64,000 bases of DNA from Agapetus fuscipes. Taxonomy: Eukaryota; Arthropoda; Insecta; Trichoptera; Glossosomatidae. Position numbers and translations under genes: made by a program. Positions 9,692-20,600 of this stretch are shown piece by piece; the first letter of the stretch is position 1; the number at the start of each line of letters is the position of its first letter. Location of the stretch: assembly GCA_951799405.1 (NCBI GenBank), contig OX637335.1:18232342-18296341 (forward strand). The letters are read 5' to 3'. A model generated the notes under the pieces. That model was not told where the DNA came from. It saw nothing but the letters and a program-made list of their open reading frames with translations, and made no database searches.

Positions 9692-10951
9692 CTCTAAATA
9701 TTTAACAAAAATCTTTTGAATATTTTCAATACGGTTAGTGTGAACTTTGTAGTGCGGATTCCATATTGGAGTACAAAATTCTAAATGAGGGCGTATATGT
9801 GAAAGGTATAGTGTTTTTAAAGTGTTGATATTATTAAATTGTTTACCGGTGCGGATGATAAAACCCAACATTCGGTAAGCTTTGGAGGTAATTGAGTCAA
9901 TATGCTTGTCATACGTCAATTTGGAATCTAATAAAACTCCCAGATCTCTCACACTATCAACTTTTTTCAATAACAAACCATTTATGGAATAAGAGTGTGT
10001 TATAAGGGTGTTTTTGCGAGAAAATGTTAAAAGAGCACATTTGGACACATTGATGTCGATTTTATTTTTATAGCAATACACACTTAGTCTATTGATGTCA
10101 TTTTGTAAATTAATGCAGTCATTTATATTGTTAATTGTTGCGTAAATTTTCATGTCATCAGCGAAACCTGAAAAGTGTGAGGATTGGAAGCAAAATTGTA
10201 TGTCATATATGTAAATATTAAAAAGAATGGGACCTAGGTGTGAGCCCTGGGGTACACCCGACGGGACACGAGTGAAATTGGACTTACAGCCGCCCACAAC
10301 CACTGCCTGTTGTCTGTTTTTTACATAGGAAATAAACCATCGGAGTAGGTCACCATGGATTCCTACACTGTACAGCTTGTTAATAAGAATACTATGGTCT
10401 ACCCTATCGAACGCCTTTGAAAAATCCGTGTATACAGCATCAACTTGCAAGCGATCACCTAATCTATGCGAGACATATTCTGTGAAGTTAAGCAAGTTAG
10501 TGAGAACTGAGCGTTTTTTCAAAAATCCATGTTGGTGATTGCTAATATAGGGGGAGATTGTTGGGTAGATGTGATCTAGTACAATTTTTTCAAATAATTT
10601 GCTAAATACAGACAGGATGGAAATGGGGCGATAATTTTCGATGTCATTTTTTGATTTAGATTTATGAATGGGTGTTATTAAGGCATCTTTAAATTTCGTC
10701 GGGAATTTACCATTATCCATTGATTTATTAAAAAGAATTGAGAATGGTTCACTCAGCTGGTCAGCACATTGAAACACAAAGTATGGACTAATCTCGTCAT
10801 TACCGAATCCTTTGTTTTTATCTATTTGTTTTAAGTATTTATTTGCTTCAGATTGAGTTATTCGAATGTGACCTATGTTATTAACAAACGAATCAGAAAA
10901 AAGGTCATTGTATGGATGGGAGTTGTCATCTACATAAATTGCAAATACCAT
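9689..10951 (-). pseudogene. LINE-B reverse transcriptase, interrupted and 5'-truncated
   Basis: About 418 residues of a Jockey/CR1-like RT. Visible motifs are NYRPISILSVFSKLFEKIV (fingers), QHGFLKKRS, AVYTDFSKAFDRVDH (first catalytic Asp region), SGVPQGSHLGPILFNIYI, and GFADDMKIYA, which carries the paired catalytic aspartates as FADD. The frame ends where the LTR element begins at 9691. The remaining C-terminal ~125 residues lie at 7134-7516 (LQDRRTYFDQLLLYKI...). The upstream endonuclease and ORF1 are missing. The protein would reverse-transcribe LINE-B RNA at nicked target DNA, but this copy cannot act alone. Confidence 0.92.
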
Positions 10952-10956
10952 TTAAA

Positions 10957-11170
10957 TAACATTTAAAATTCATATCCACTAACAGACTCGTGTAAGTTCG
11001 CGCTTACAAATGCCGCATGTGTACCTACTTAGAAATTAAAAACCAAACCTCAAATTAATATAACATCAATCCTGCAACTTTTGTCGATATTTCCTAAAAC
11101 AGGAGTTACATTGGCAAATTGTACCTTTTTGTACAACATGGGTGGTCAGCCTTACACCAACCCATAAGTC
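10957..11170 (-). repeat. LINE-A 3'-tail copy
   Basis: Reverse strand, diverged: GTAAGTTCGCGCTTACA, ATGCCGCATGTG, and CCTAAAACAGGAGTTACATTGG. It abuts the truncated 5' end of LINE-B. Confidence 0.72.
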
Positions 11171-11479
11171 AAAGGGAAGATATCGATACCTTAAAGGTAA
11201 AACCTGTGGGCAAAACTGAATAAGTGACTTATGAAGCTAACACGGATTTCTCGGATAAATGCACCTTTTATCTTATTTTCTACGAAAGAAAACACTAAAA
11301 AGTGTGAAAATCCTGTAGTTTATATTTTTTAATGAGCGCTTCCTTATAATTAGTTCACTTACTATGAGAATCTACATCCAATAAAACGTTGTATTCCCCA
11401 TTTCTCAAATCAGTGAACCAGCTCTTATTCAGGTTTACCTTTAAAGAGTCAAAAGTGCTGTCGGTGAGATGGAATGAAG

Positions 11480-11765
11480 AAGTACCTATGCAAGAGATGG
11501 AAAAACTATTGTCAAGATTTTTTTGGCCAAGGTGAAAGAAAAAATTATGGACAGATAGAAGAAGAGAATGAATTGAAGATTTTGAAAGAATAAATTAAAA
11601 TGTCTATTACTCGTCTGAAGAACGGGAAGTCTACTGGGTTTGATGGAATAAATGGTGAAATGTTGAAAGCAGGAGGTGAATGTGCGATAAAATGGATGTA
11701 TGAATTATGTAGGCTTTGTTTGTATATGCCGGAGTAGTACCGATGGACTGGAGTAAGGCAGTCAT
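11480..11765 (+). pseudogene. LINE-A reverse transcriptase N-terminal fragment
   Basis: One frame reads ITRLKNGKSTGFDGINGEML, the conserved region just before RT domain 1, and then continues with stop codons. It matches the LINE-A type and represents a part of the polyprotein absent from the 26905-28849 copy. Non-functional. Confidence 0.75.
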
Positions 11766-12183
11766 TGTTCCGAAGTGGCGATAAATTAAGTCAATGAACC
11801 GCGAAAAAAAAGTTTGGCACTCACTGCAAATGTGGCTGGAAATAATGTATGTAAATTATTTATGAATTAAAATATTATGCTAGGATTGTATTGTCCCTTC
11901 CCACTTTCCTCTGATGAACGATCAGCGTCTCACCTACAAAAGAGAAATTTAAAAAATGATGTCAGAATTAGTGTCCTTGCCCACGGTTTGTGTTCACTAT
12001 AAATTATTATAATCTTCACGATCCTGGTGAAATTTGCATACCAACCTATTAGTCATATGGCACCTAGTTTTTTTCTAAAATCAATTATTATTTACGTATT
12101 GGCGAATTGATTTAGGTGCTATTTTAGAAAAAGTGTTAAATATAGTTATTTAGGTATATGTAAAATTAGTTTTTCCATTTTTT
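11766..12183. other. No recognised feature
   Basis: AT-rich sequence with no gene or identifiable repeat. Confidence 0.5.
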
Positions 12184-12500
12184 TAAGAGATCCTGTGCGG
12201 GAGACTCCCTATAGATTTCAGAGACTCTATGGGTCTATGACACTTGTTGTTGTGCCGCAGAGGTGTTTACGAGCTTGGTCGTCGCTACAAAGCGCCAATA
12301 CTCAAGCAAGACCCAGTTGCTGTAAGGCTGGATGGACCTTTAGTGACCGGTCCTTGGTAAAGGTTTTATGAATTTTTCAACCCACCGAAGAGCATATTTG
12401 AATATATAAATGTTTTTTTTTTGTGCTCCGCCGGGATTCGAATCCACAACCTGCCATTTACGAGTCCGAAATGTTGCCACTGGACTATAAGGACCGGGGA
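12184..12500 (-). mobile_element. SINE-1 copy with the alternative CTCCCGCACAGG tail
   Basis: Minus strand. The body matches other SINE-1 copies (TTGCTGTAAGGCTGGATGGACC, CCGCCGGGATTCGAATCC on the plus strand), but the 3' end reads ...GAGTCTCCCGCACAGGATCTC followed by A residues instead of the ATT-rich end. The tRNA-like head lies near 12490. Confidence 0.85.
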
Positions 12501-13140
12501 AAACTGTGTAAGAGCTTTCATACATCTCCATACACTACTGACGTCCGACCCAGCTCCGGATTAATAAAAAGATAAACAAACTTTGTATAATGTGTCAAAT
12601 AGTTTGAAATTAATTTTTCCAATAATTATTTCACAGCAGTCCAGTTATTGTTTTTGTTTGTTTCTGCTTGGCTGAAGTGAAATGCCATTGATATCTGCAT
12701 TCTTACACTAACACACACCACAATTATATACGTACGTGCGAGAGTAGGTAGGTACCTAAATACTTGTGGACCGCTGTCAATCAATCGTCATTATTTCTGT
12801 CTTCACTCTTGTCCACAATTATTTTATACATGCCTGTCACAATTTCTAAACAAAAATATACCATGACTGTCCATACAATCAGTGACGCGCGCAGCATTTC
12901 AGCCATAGGCAGGCAACAATATTTGATTTTTCCGGTTTGTGGGAGAGCATATGAGTTGTATAACTGCAAACGCCGTCATCTCCAAATTTTATGATTTTTG
13001 AGATAATTATTGAATTTGGTTCTGCGTAGTGTAACAAATCATTTATCGTGTGCAATGTGATGAAAACCTCACTTAATCCTTCGTAATTTTAATTGAAAAA
13101 GTATGATTTTGTGCAAACGCCGTCATCTCCAACTGGGAAA
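12500..13140. other. No gene; contains copies of a short inverted motif
   Basis: Overlapping open frames on both strands at 12764-12994 show no domain and are probably chance. The motif GCAAACGCCGTCATCTCCAA occurs at about 12966 and 13115 and, inverted, at about 13190. Confidence 0.45.
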
Positions 13141-13149
13141 AAATTGCGT

Positions 13150-13455
13150 TCAAAACACAAGTTTATTTTTCTCAAAATCATCGCGTAAGGAGTTGACGGC
13201 GTTTGCATTTATACGACCCATATATTTCTTCCTTCCTTGGACGTAGGCCTCCTTCAATCTTCTCCATTTTTGCCAATCGGCTGCTGTGTTCAGCCATTCT
13301 CTGCCTGCAGTTTTCTTGATGTCGTCCATCCACCTCAGTTGGGGTCTCCCCACTCCCCGCTTGGACATTCTGGACCGCCACTGGACGATCCGTTTTGGCC
13401 ACCTGGCATGGTCCTGCCTTGCAACGTGACCAGCCCAGCTCCACTTTAAGCATAT
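13150..13455 (-). pseudogene. LINE polyprotein C-terminal fragment (third LINE type)
   Basis: Reads WSWAGHVARQDHARWPKRIV, then RGVGRPQLRWMDDIKKTAG and WLNTAADWQKWRRLKEAYV. This is the conserved C-terminal region of many arthropod RT proteins, here split across two frames by a frameshift. No flanking duplication was identified. Confidence 0.8.
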
Positions 13456-13485
13456 ATTAATCGTAAAAAACTACGAAAATCCTGT

Positions 13486-13615
13486 ATCTACCATGCGTTT
13501 CCAGGTCTTCTGAACTTTAAAACCATTTCAGATTTGTAAGAATCGAAGCCATATTGTACTTCATTAAGTACGGCCACAACTATATGCCCTTCTAGAGGTT
13601 TTCCCACTGCATGTT
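13486..13615 (+). repeat. Diverged dispersed repeat
   Basis: The segment ending AAGTACGGCCACAACTATATGCC...CCACTGCATG recurs, diverged, at 14740-14880 and in part at 15345-15405. The family is unassigned. Confidence 0.5.
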
Positions 13616-13640
13616 ATATTGACAAAATATACCACAAAGT

Positions 13641-13722
13641 ACAGTTGACAGTTTAGTTGGAAGAGTACTTGCGTTCAAAGCCCGAGGGCTATGGTTCGAT
13701 CCCCACCAAGGGCAATGACATC
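13641..13722 (+). repeat. tRNA-like SINE head
   Basis: TTTAGTTGGAAGAGTACTTG resembles an A box and GGTTCGATCCCCACC is a good B box, about 35 bases apart. There is no convincing cloverleaf, so this is a tRNA-derived SINE fragment rather than a tRNA gene. Confidence 0.55.
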
Positions 13723-13739
13723 AAGGGTTATATAAATAA

Positions 13740-16045
13740 ATATAAAGTTCAATATTCCTGAAATGTAAGAAAATTAGGTGAACACCATAATTTCTCAGCT
13801 TATATCCTGATTATTTTTACTTTTATGGGTTTTTTTTTTAAATAAATACCCTGTAAAAAAGTATACAGCTTCAATATTTTCAGAAGAGTCAGATTTTTTC
13901 AGTCAAAATAAAACAAACATCAGGTTTCAATTTCAAATGGTTTATTTAGATTTACAAATTGACTTGTAAAGGTAATGTTTACTTTTTGGATTAATAAATT
14001 ATTGATTAATGCACACAAAACAACAGAATGCACTCTTTGTCTTGAATCTTACAAATCAGTCTTTGCAAAATGAACTATTCCAATGGAAACAACATTAAAG
14101 TGATATTTAGTGATCTGATAGTTAATTACCTAAATCAAAATAAATAACAATAAACATATTAATTAAATAATCTAAAATATTAATAAAAGTAGAGTTTTGA
14201 TTTCCAGATTGACTTAGAATAAAAGATCATTAACAAGTTCAATAAATTAAGAATAAAAATTACATAAAATGGAAAATCTTTAAAACAAATTCTAACTTGC
14301 TTTGAGCCATCAAAATTGAAATAATAACAGATGCACACAAATCACAATTGACATAGGTGAGAATTAGCTGTTGTAATTTTTGTTACTAATAAAATTAATA
14401 GGCATCATCTTGTTTCCCTTTAAAAAAAATACTCTTTAATCTTTATCTCGACCTCCCTGTCATCATTTCTCATAACCTAAAGTGTATCACTTGGGATTCT
14501 TCATCCAAATATTTAATAAGAATCACAAGGGAAACAACACATCTAGCTTGATGGTGAACTATCAAGAATTACATTTTACAAGATGGCAGATGTAGTTTCG
14601 ATTTTCAACACATTCATAACAAGGATGTTCACAGCATTTGAAGTATGGTTAGGTAACAATATGAAATCATACTAGTTTCCTCAAATAGTGCATATTTCTT
14701 TATCGTAAAAAAACTGTGCTAGTACATAATTATGTACCCACCTCAAAGTTTCAAGGTCTTCAGAAACTTAAAATCATTTAAGATCAGTAAAAATTAAATT
14801 TAGGATAATTGTTTTGGAACTCACTAAGTATGGCAACAACTATTTGCCTGTAGTGAGATTTCACCACGTGTTCATTGTGATTTGTGTACATCAGTATAAG
14901 AAAAACTAGGAGACAACCATTTATTTAATATTACAACTTATGTATTGTCATTTCTAGTAACTGGCCTAAAAGAGATTCTATAAAATACTTGACTCAGTCT
15001 AACATGGCTTTGACAATACGTTTCTATGAAAAAGTACTGTCGTCCTATACTATTGGGCAAGATATTTTGAACACTAACCAAAGCATTTATAAACTATGAA
15101 AAAATCACATTCATTAGAATATAGTTTTTGGATTAGTACACATTTATTTATATCAAAAGAACTCCACCCCACTTTTAATATATATATTTTTAAATCATGA
15201 TTTATATTTTATTTGTTTTTCTCTATTCCACATGTTTGATTTTATCAATAGTATAAAAATTCACAAAAAGAAATCTATATATTAATATACCCACAGACGT
15301 GCACAGAATTTTAGTAGAGGGTATGCAATGTAAGAATCTAACCCATTTCGTACTCGATTAAATATGGCAACAACTATTTGCCTCTACTGAGGTTTTGCCA
15401 CTGCATATACCAAACTAGAACATTTCTTTTTTTATGTAAATTGAAAAATCACACATTTTTTTGGATATCTAGACACATAAAAATGATTAAACCATTTTTT
15501 CTTCTTTATCTAGAACATAACGGATCTCTCAAAATTCCAAATTTTTATATCGAAGAGATTATGATAAAAAAATCTCCATAAAACCTAAATATACTCGTAC
15601 ATGGATAAATCTATGACATTTGTAACGGGATGCACTTTAATATGAAATCATGATTGAGTATTTATTTTTTACAAAACAGGAATAAAATATGAAATAATGT
15701 GCTGAAATGATTATATACTTTTTTTGATTTTTAAAATCTGAAAATTAAGGCACAAATGCATTTTTAGCAGGCCAGAAAAAGTAACATTATATAATTCCAT
15801 ATATAACATTATAAGTTTTGTTGGTGAATAATTTTTATGGGTCATTGGACAGTTTATGACAGACCCTAAATAGCATTATTTAAACTTTAAAGCATACAGA
15901 ACCAAACATGGCAATCCAGTATCTCTCTCAAAAATGAGATAAACATGTAAAAGGAAACACAGAAAATGTCATCCCTCTGCGTTTCCTCGCATTTATCTAA
16001 TTTTAGAAAAAAAATCCCAGATTGCGTATTTCAGTTTTACAGGAC
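13740..16045. other. Long AT-rich interval without genes
   Basis: More than 2 kb of very AT-rich DNA. Apart from the diverged repeat copies at 14740-14880 and 15345-15405, I see no coding region, RNA gene or element termini. Confidence 0.5.
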
Positions 16046-16051
16046 CCATTT

Positions 16052-16295
16052 CCTTGACTAATAGGTTGGCATGAGGCTGACCACCCATTATGTAAAAAAT
16101 GGTTCACTTTGCCAATGTCACCACTGTTTCAGGGAAGGTCGGCAAGAGTTGCAGGACTCATGTTCATTTGAGATAGGGTATTTATGTTGCAAGTCCACAT
16201 TCGGTATGTGTAAGCGCCAACTTATGTGTCTGCTTATGGGAATGCATGCAATATGAATCATAAATGTAATATATATATTTGCAACTCAAATAGAT
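16052..16295 (+). repeat. LINE-A 3'-tail copy
   Basis: Complete tail from CCTTGACTAATAGGTTGG to TTTGCAACTCAAATAGATT, with the diagnostic GTTTCAGGGAAGGTCGGC core. Confidence 0.85.
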
Positions 16296-16900
16296 TTTGT
16301 AAATTATTTAAAATGAAGAGTTGGGTGAATGAATGAGCAAATAAATACTTTAAAATATAATGACTCAATCTCCTTATCAAATTGACTACATTAATCGCTT
16401 AAAATATACATATGTTATAACTTATTAATAAATTATTTAAATAACTAAGTGTAAATAAAATAGTAAGACAGACAAAAAATATTGTTAAGTAGAAAAATGC
16501 AACAATCTATAATTTTAAGATCTGTAAAAATTTGGCCACAGTGCAAAAATTATCTACTATGGCATCTTATGCCCAATATCATTAAAAAAATATTTTTTAC
16601 TTAAAAAAGAGACCCGTGACATTTGAACAAAGTCTAGTCGCATCTATAAAGGTACTACCCCCCCCTAGCGGAATCGCAGATGTATTTACAGCTCATTTCA
16701 GTCAGTTCATCCTAGCTTACCACTTAACAAGGATATCTCCTGATGACATTGGATAAACACTAACTGTCTTATGTCCAAAAAATGCCACGGGTCCATTCAA
16801 AAACTCACCCTAAAAATCAATTGTACATGATAACAGATATTAGATAAATCCTATCTCACTTGAATACTAGAAGTCAATCTCATGAATTTATTTAGATATA
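16296..16900. other. No recognised feature
   Basis: AT-rich sequence without a recognisable gene or repeat boundary. Confidence 0.45.
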
Positions 16901-16904
16901 TTTT

Positions 16905-17150
16905 AAGTTTTTATTTTAAATAGATTTGTGAAGAAGAATGCAATTCACCAACCTATATTGCCTGGCCAGAAACAGGTATTAACATTATCAATAAATGATT
17001 CATTATTTAATGAATTATTAACCAATCGAACCAGGGTCAAAGTTCTTAGCGATAGGGCACGGCGCAGACGGGGTTCGAACATTTACTTGTTTCAATAATG
17101 CAAATTCAAGTGCCGACGCCCTATCCGCTCGATCATACAGCTACATTTTC
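16905..17150 (-). mobile_element. SINE-3, tRNA-derived
   Basis: Minus strand. The tRNA-like head is at the high-coordinate end (plus-strand GCCCTATCCGCTCGATCAT). The body has AACCAGGGTCAAAGTT and ends CTGGCCAGAAACAGG ... TTCACCAACCTAT near the low-coordinate end. An internal AT palindrome (AATGATTCATTATTTAATG) is typical of the family. Confidence 0.8.
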
Positions 17151-17155
17151 ATAGA

Positions 17156-17626
17156 CTATAATCAGCTAACTAAGCCTCCATTCACAGACAATATAAATAA
17201 CACTGATCACCAACAATGTATAACAATTTATATGACATGGCAAGTATACAAATATACAAAAATCAGTGTTACCATTACAAAATGAGCTCCTATAACATTG
17301 ATCTAATAATTTAAAAAAACTACGAAAAGTAACAGAAAAATTATGAAAAGCATAGACTAGTAGGCCTAACTAAATAAATATTTTTTTACATCATCTGAAT
17401 CACTTGCCTCATGCGATACCTTCACGAGAACGAGGCAAGAAGTTACACTATATGTGTAGCTTATGCATTTTTTTTTGGTTGAAGCCATGTGGATTCATAC
17501 CATAAATTCATTGTTATAAATGGCATCAAAATTTAATTTTGACAACATAATTTACTTTTTAAAGACTTCCTTGCTAAAGGAAGATATTTCTCCGCTCCAC
17601 ATTGAGATTGCGTAGTTTTTGGTGGT
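17156..17626 (-). other. Region downstream of the NT5DC gene
   Basis: Lies just 3' of the NT5DC stop codon on the minus strand and probably holds its 3' UTR. A SINE-2-like end (CACTATATGTGTAGCTT) is visible at about 17445-17463. No other gene was seen. Confidence 0.4.
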
Positions 17627-20600
17627 TTACATGAAGTACGAGCAATACTCGTGCGGCATGACGCCCCTGCGAGGATAGAAGGTGTGCGTGAGGGAGTACT
17701 TGGTGAGGTTGGTGATGCAGGAGGTGTAAATGTCGGCGAACCGGAACAGTCTTCTGGAGAAGTACGTCGGGTTGTGATACGTCCTGAACACACTGCCAAA
17801 CTGAGAGTTGAATACTGTTTTGATCTCATTCCTGAAACATTAATATACATGAATACAAAAAAACTCAATCTTATTGATACGACGAACCTGGTACAATTGA
17901 AATATCTCTTGATTATGTGACGTCACGCATAGCAAATGAAAAATAGCAAGATCCAAGATTGGATTTTTATCTAACTCGACATCATCATAACAGAGCAAGA
18001 AGTCATGATCTTTTCATGATCCCCGCCTGCCGAACCAATGTTCTCCGTCAGTATTGGGTAGTGCGTGCGCTGTCGCTGCTCAATACTCTGGCCTCCTCAG
18101 CCCCACACCTGGATATATTTACAACTAGATAGGATCGCTTACTATCGGAGTCTGTTTGTATACTAGAATGAGGTATGGATGCGTAGAATAATGTATCTGT
18201 GTATTGTATTCTTATGTTTACAATGTTACATGTATTGTGACGTTTTGGTGTCTCACTGTCAGTCCTGTACATACTTGTTAAATAAATAAATAATAAATAA
18301 AATCATAGCGATTAACAATACTGCTGTACGAAAGAGGGTCTTTTGCTTCTGCCAAACCACGGTCTCAGGTTCTTGAACCAAAAAGTTCTCCTTTGAGCTG
18401 GAGCTCATCTTGCCTCAAGTCTTTCCTATATGATGAGAAATAGGAGTGAATATTTCTCATGTGCATGAAATAAACAAGTTTTTGCCTTTTGACGGGCATC
18501 AGGAGTTAAACTCTTGTATTCATACAGGAAAGAGCCTCGGCATTGGTAAACACTGAGATCAGCAGAGAACGGAGCGGAAACCCTGCTAAATGAACCTAGA
18601 AGGAAATTTGCTACTGTTTTCGGAGACCGTGCTTTTGCGGTGGCCGGCCCTGCGACCTGAAATCAACTGCCACCAGAAATCCAAAGATCCAGGACGATTG
18701 AGGAGCTAAAGAGGAGGATAAAGACATACTTTTTCACCCAGTAAACTACTAAGTACCCTTGTCATTGAGTCATGAAACGGCGCTGATAAAGAAATCATCA
18801 TCATCATCAACTCGATCCATCAGGAATTTTTTGGCATCCGACAGTAAGCCCACATTTAAAAGGCAGTGATTTCATGAGGCGCTGTTTTGGTGTCCACCCT
18901 TCCATGCCATAGAGTACCATCAAATAGACGCAGGATCTCACCATATCGCACGCTTAATCATAAAGAGCAATAACTCAAAAAATAAGAATGTTGTTCAGAC
19001 AACCAGTACAACTTGTATGGGATGAAAAAGGCGACCGATGTTTTATCTCGGTCATATTCGTCCAAATTGAACGGCTGTCGCATTCTATCTATTCTTCTCG
19101 CATTGTTCTTGCGTTTTATTACAAAATCTCGATTTTCCCAATTTTTGAGTTATTGCTCTTTATTATTAAGCGTGCGATATGCAGACGTAACTCAATTAAA
19201 AATAATAAGATACCTCAACAGGTCCCGCTCATTCATCCACTGCTGCAGCACCAGCTTAGCCTCATCTCCCGCATAGTCCTGGTGATCCTCTATCAGCTGG
19301 GTCAACATCTGCAGCCAGTTGGCGTTCTCTTTGAAATTTGGATTGTTCAAAGTGTTGATTTCATGCTGAAAATATTACACGGATAATTTTGAAAGGTCTT
19401 TTAAAAATAAAACTTTTATTCTTCTTTGTGTGCCTGTTGGGTGCCCACGACGTTAGCAATCACCTCGGCAAACTTGTCTGTGTTCAACGCCAATCAGAAC
19501 AGCTCCTCCACATTTTGGAAGCTTCCTTTTATTTCCCAACCACAAATTCTGTCTTTTTTTTTCTTTTTTTTTTTAAATAGATTTGTGAAGAGGAATGCAA
19601 TTCACCAACCTATTCTGCCTGGCCAGAAACAGGTATTAATATCATCAATTAATAATTCATTATTGTTTATATTAATGAATTATTAATTAATAATTACCCA
19701 ACAACATCTGTTGAACCAGGGTCAAAGTTATGGTCAAGTGACCCAAGCAAGGATCGAACCAACCTTATTCCATTCCAAATACGCTAGTAAGATCAGCCTC
19801 TTGGCCCCCTTGGCCATAACACCGACAAAGCTTGCCCTCGTAGTCCCTCAATTTTCTCCATCAATATAAGTTAAAGAAGATGGTATTTTTCCTCACGCAG
19901 TATACGCCCCTATGTGAAATCTCCCAAAACATTGATAATTGACAACAGTTTCCTCTCAACTCTAGCTCGCCTCAGGACTTCTGTATTGTTTACCATATCT
20001 GTCCAGGGGTGGAAGTCTCATCACCACGGTAATTCTTACCTTCCGAATATCGGTAATATTTGCATGAAGACTAATCAGCTGTTCACTTGCGGCCATCTTG
20101 GATTGACAGGTCTTCATTCCGTGGTGATAAGACTTCCAGCCCAGGGAAGTTTGAGTATTTGGTGATAGAGCCACATTTCAGATGATTCCAATATGTTCAT
20201 TGAGCTGACCTTGAAGGTCTAATATTGATTCATCAAGATCACATCAACACACTGAAGAAGCCCATTGCAGACATGAGCGAAACGTCCAGAAACTCCAGCT
20301 CCGATAGACCACGGCAGTAGTTACGCTACCAAGCTAAACATATGGTGCATCTTCTTGTCGCGTTTTTCCCGAAGGGGTCGCATATGGCGAGTGTTACCTA
20401 TTTACTTTTACAGATAAGGGGGCCGGCCTCACGCCAACTACTTCAAGTTGAAGTACGGGTTACCCAGCTCCAGAAAGGACTGGTACTCATTTCTTGTGAA
20501 GGCTGAATAAACCTTGCCAGTATTTTATTTTTGGGTTTGACATGGGAAATCATTTCTGACATCCTCGGTGGGATACGAACCCAAGCTCCAGCATGGAATG

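Larger units (their letters stand above)
6793..10951 (-). mobile_element. LINE-B non-LTR retrotransposon, split by an LTR element
   Basis: Minus-strand element in two pieces. Bases 9697-10951 encode reverse transcriptase; bases 7134-7516 continue the same polyprotein to its C-terminus. The 3' UTR follows and ends in an (AAAT)n tail at 6793-6815. The Gag-only LTR element at 7522-9691 interrupts the coding frame. The 5' half of LINE-B is absent: its open frame begins at 10951, directly next to a LINE-A tail. Confidence 0.9.

Noticed and set aside
12764..12994. Overlapping open frames on both strands
   Set aside because: No motifs, no splice signals and AT-rich chance composition.
13641..13722. 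Functional tRNA gene
   Set aside because: A and B boxes are present, but no consistent acceptor or anticodon stem can be drawn.
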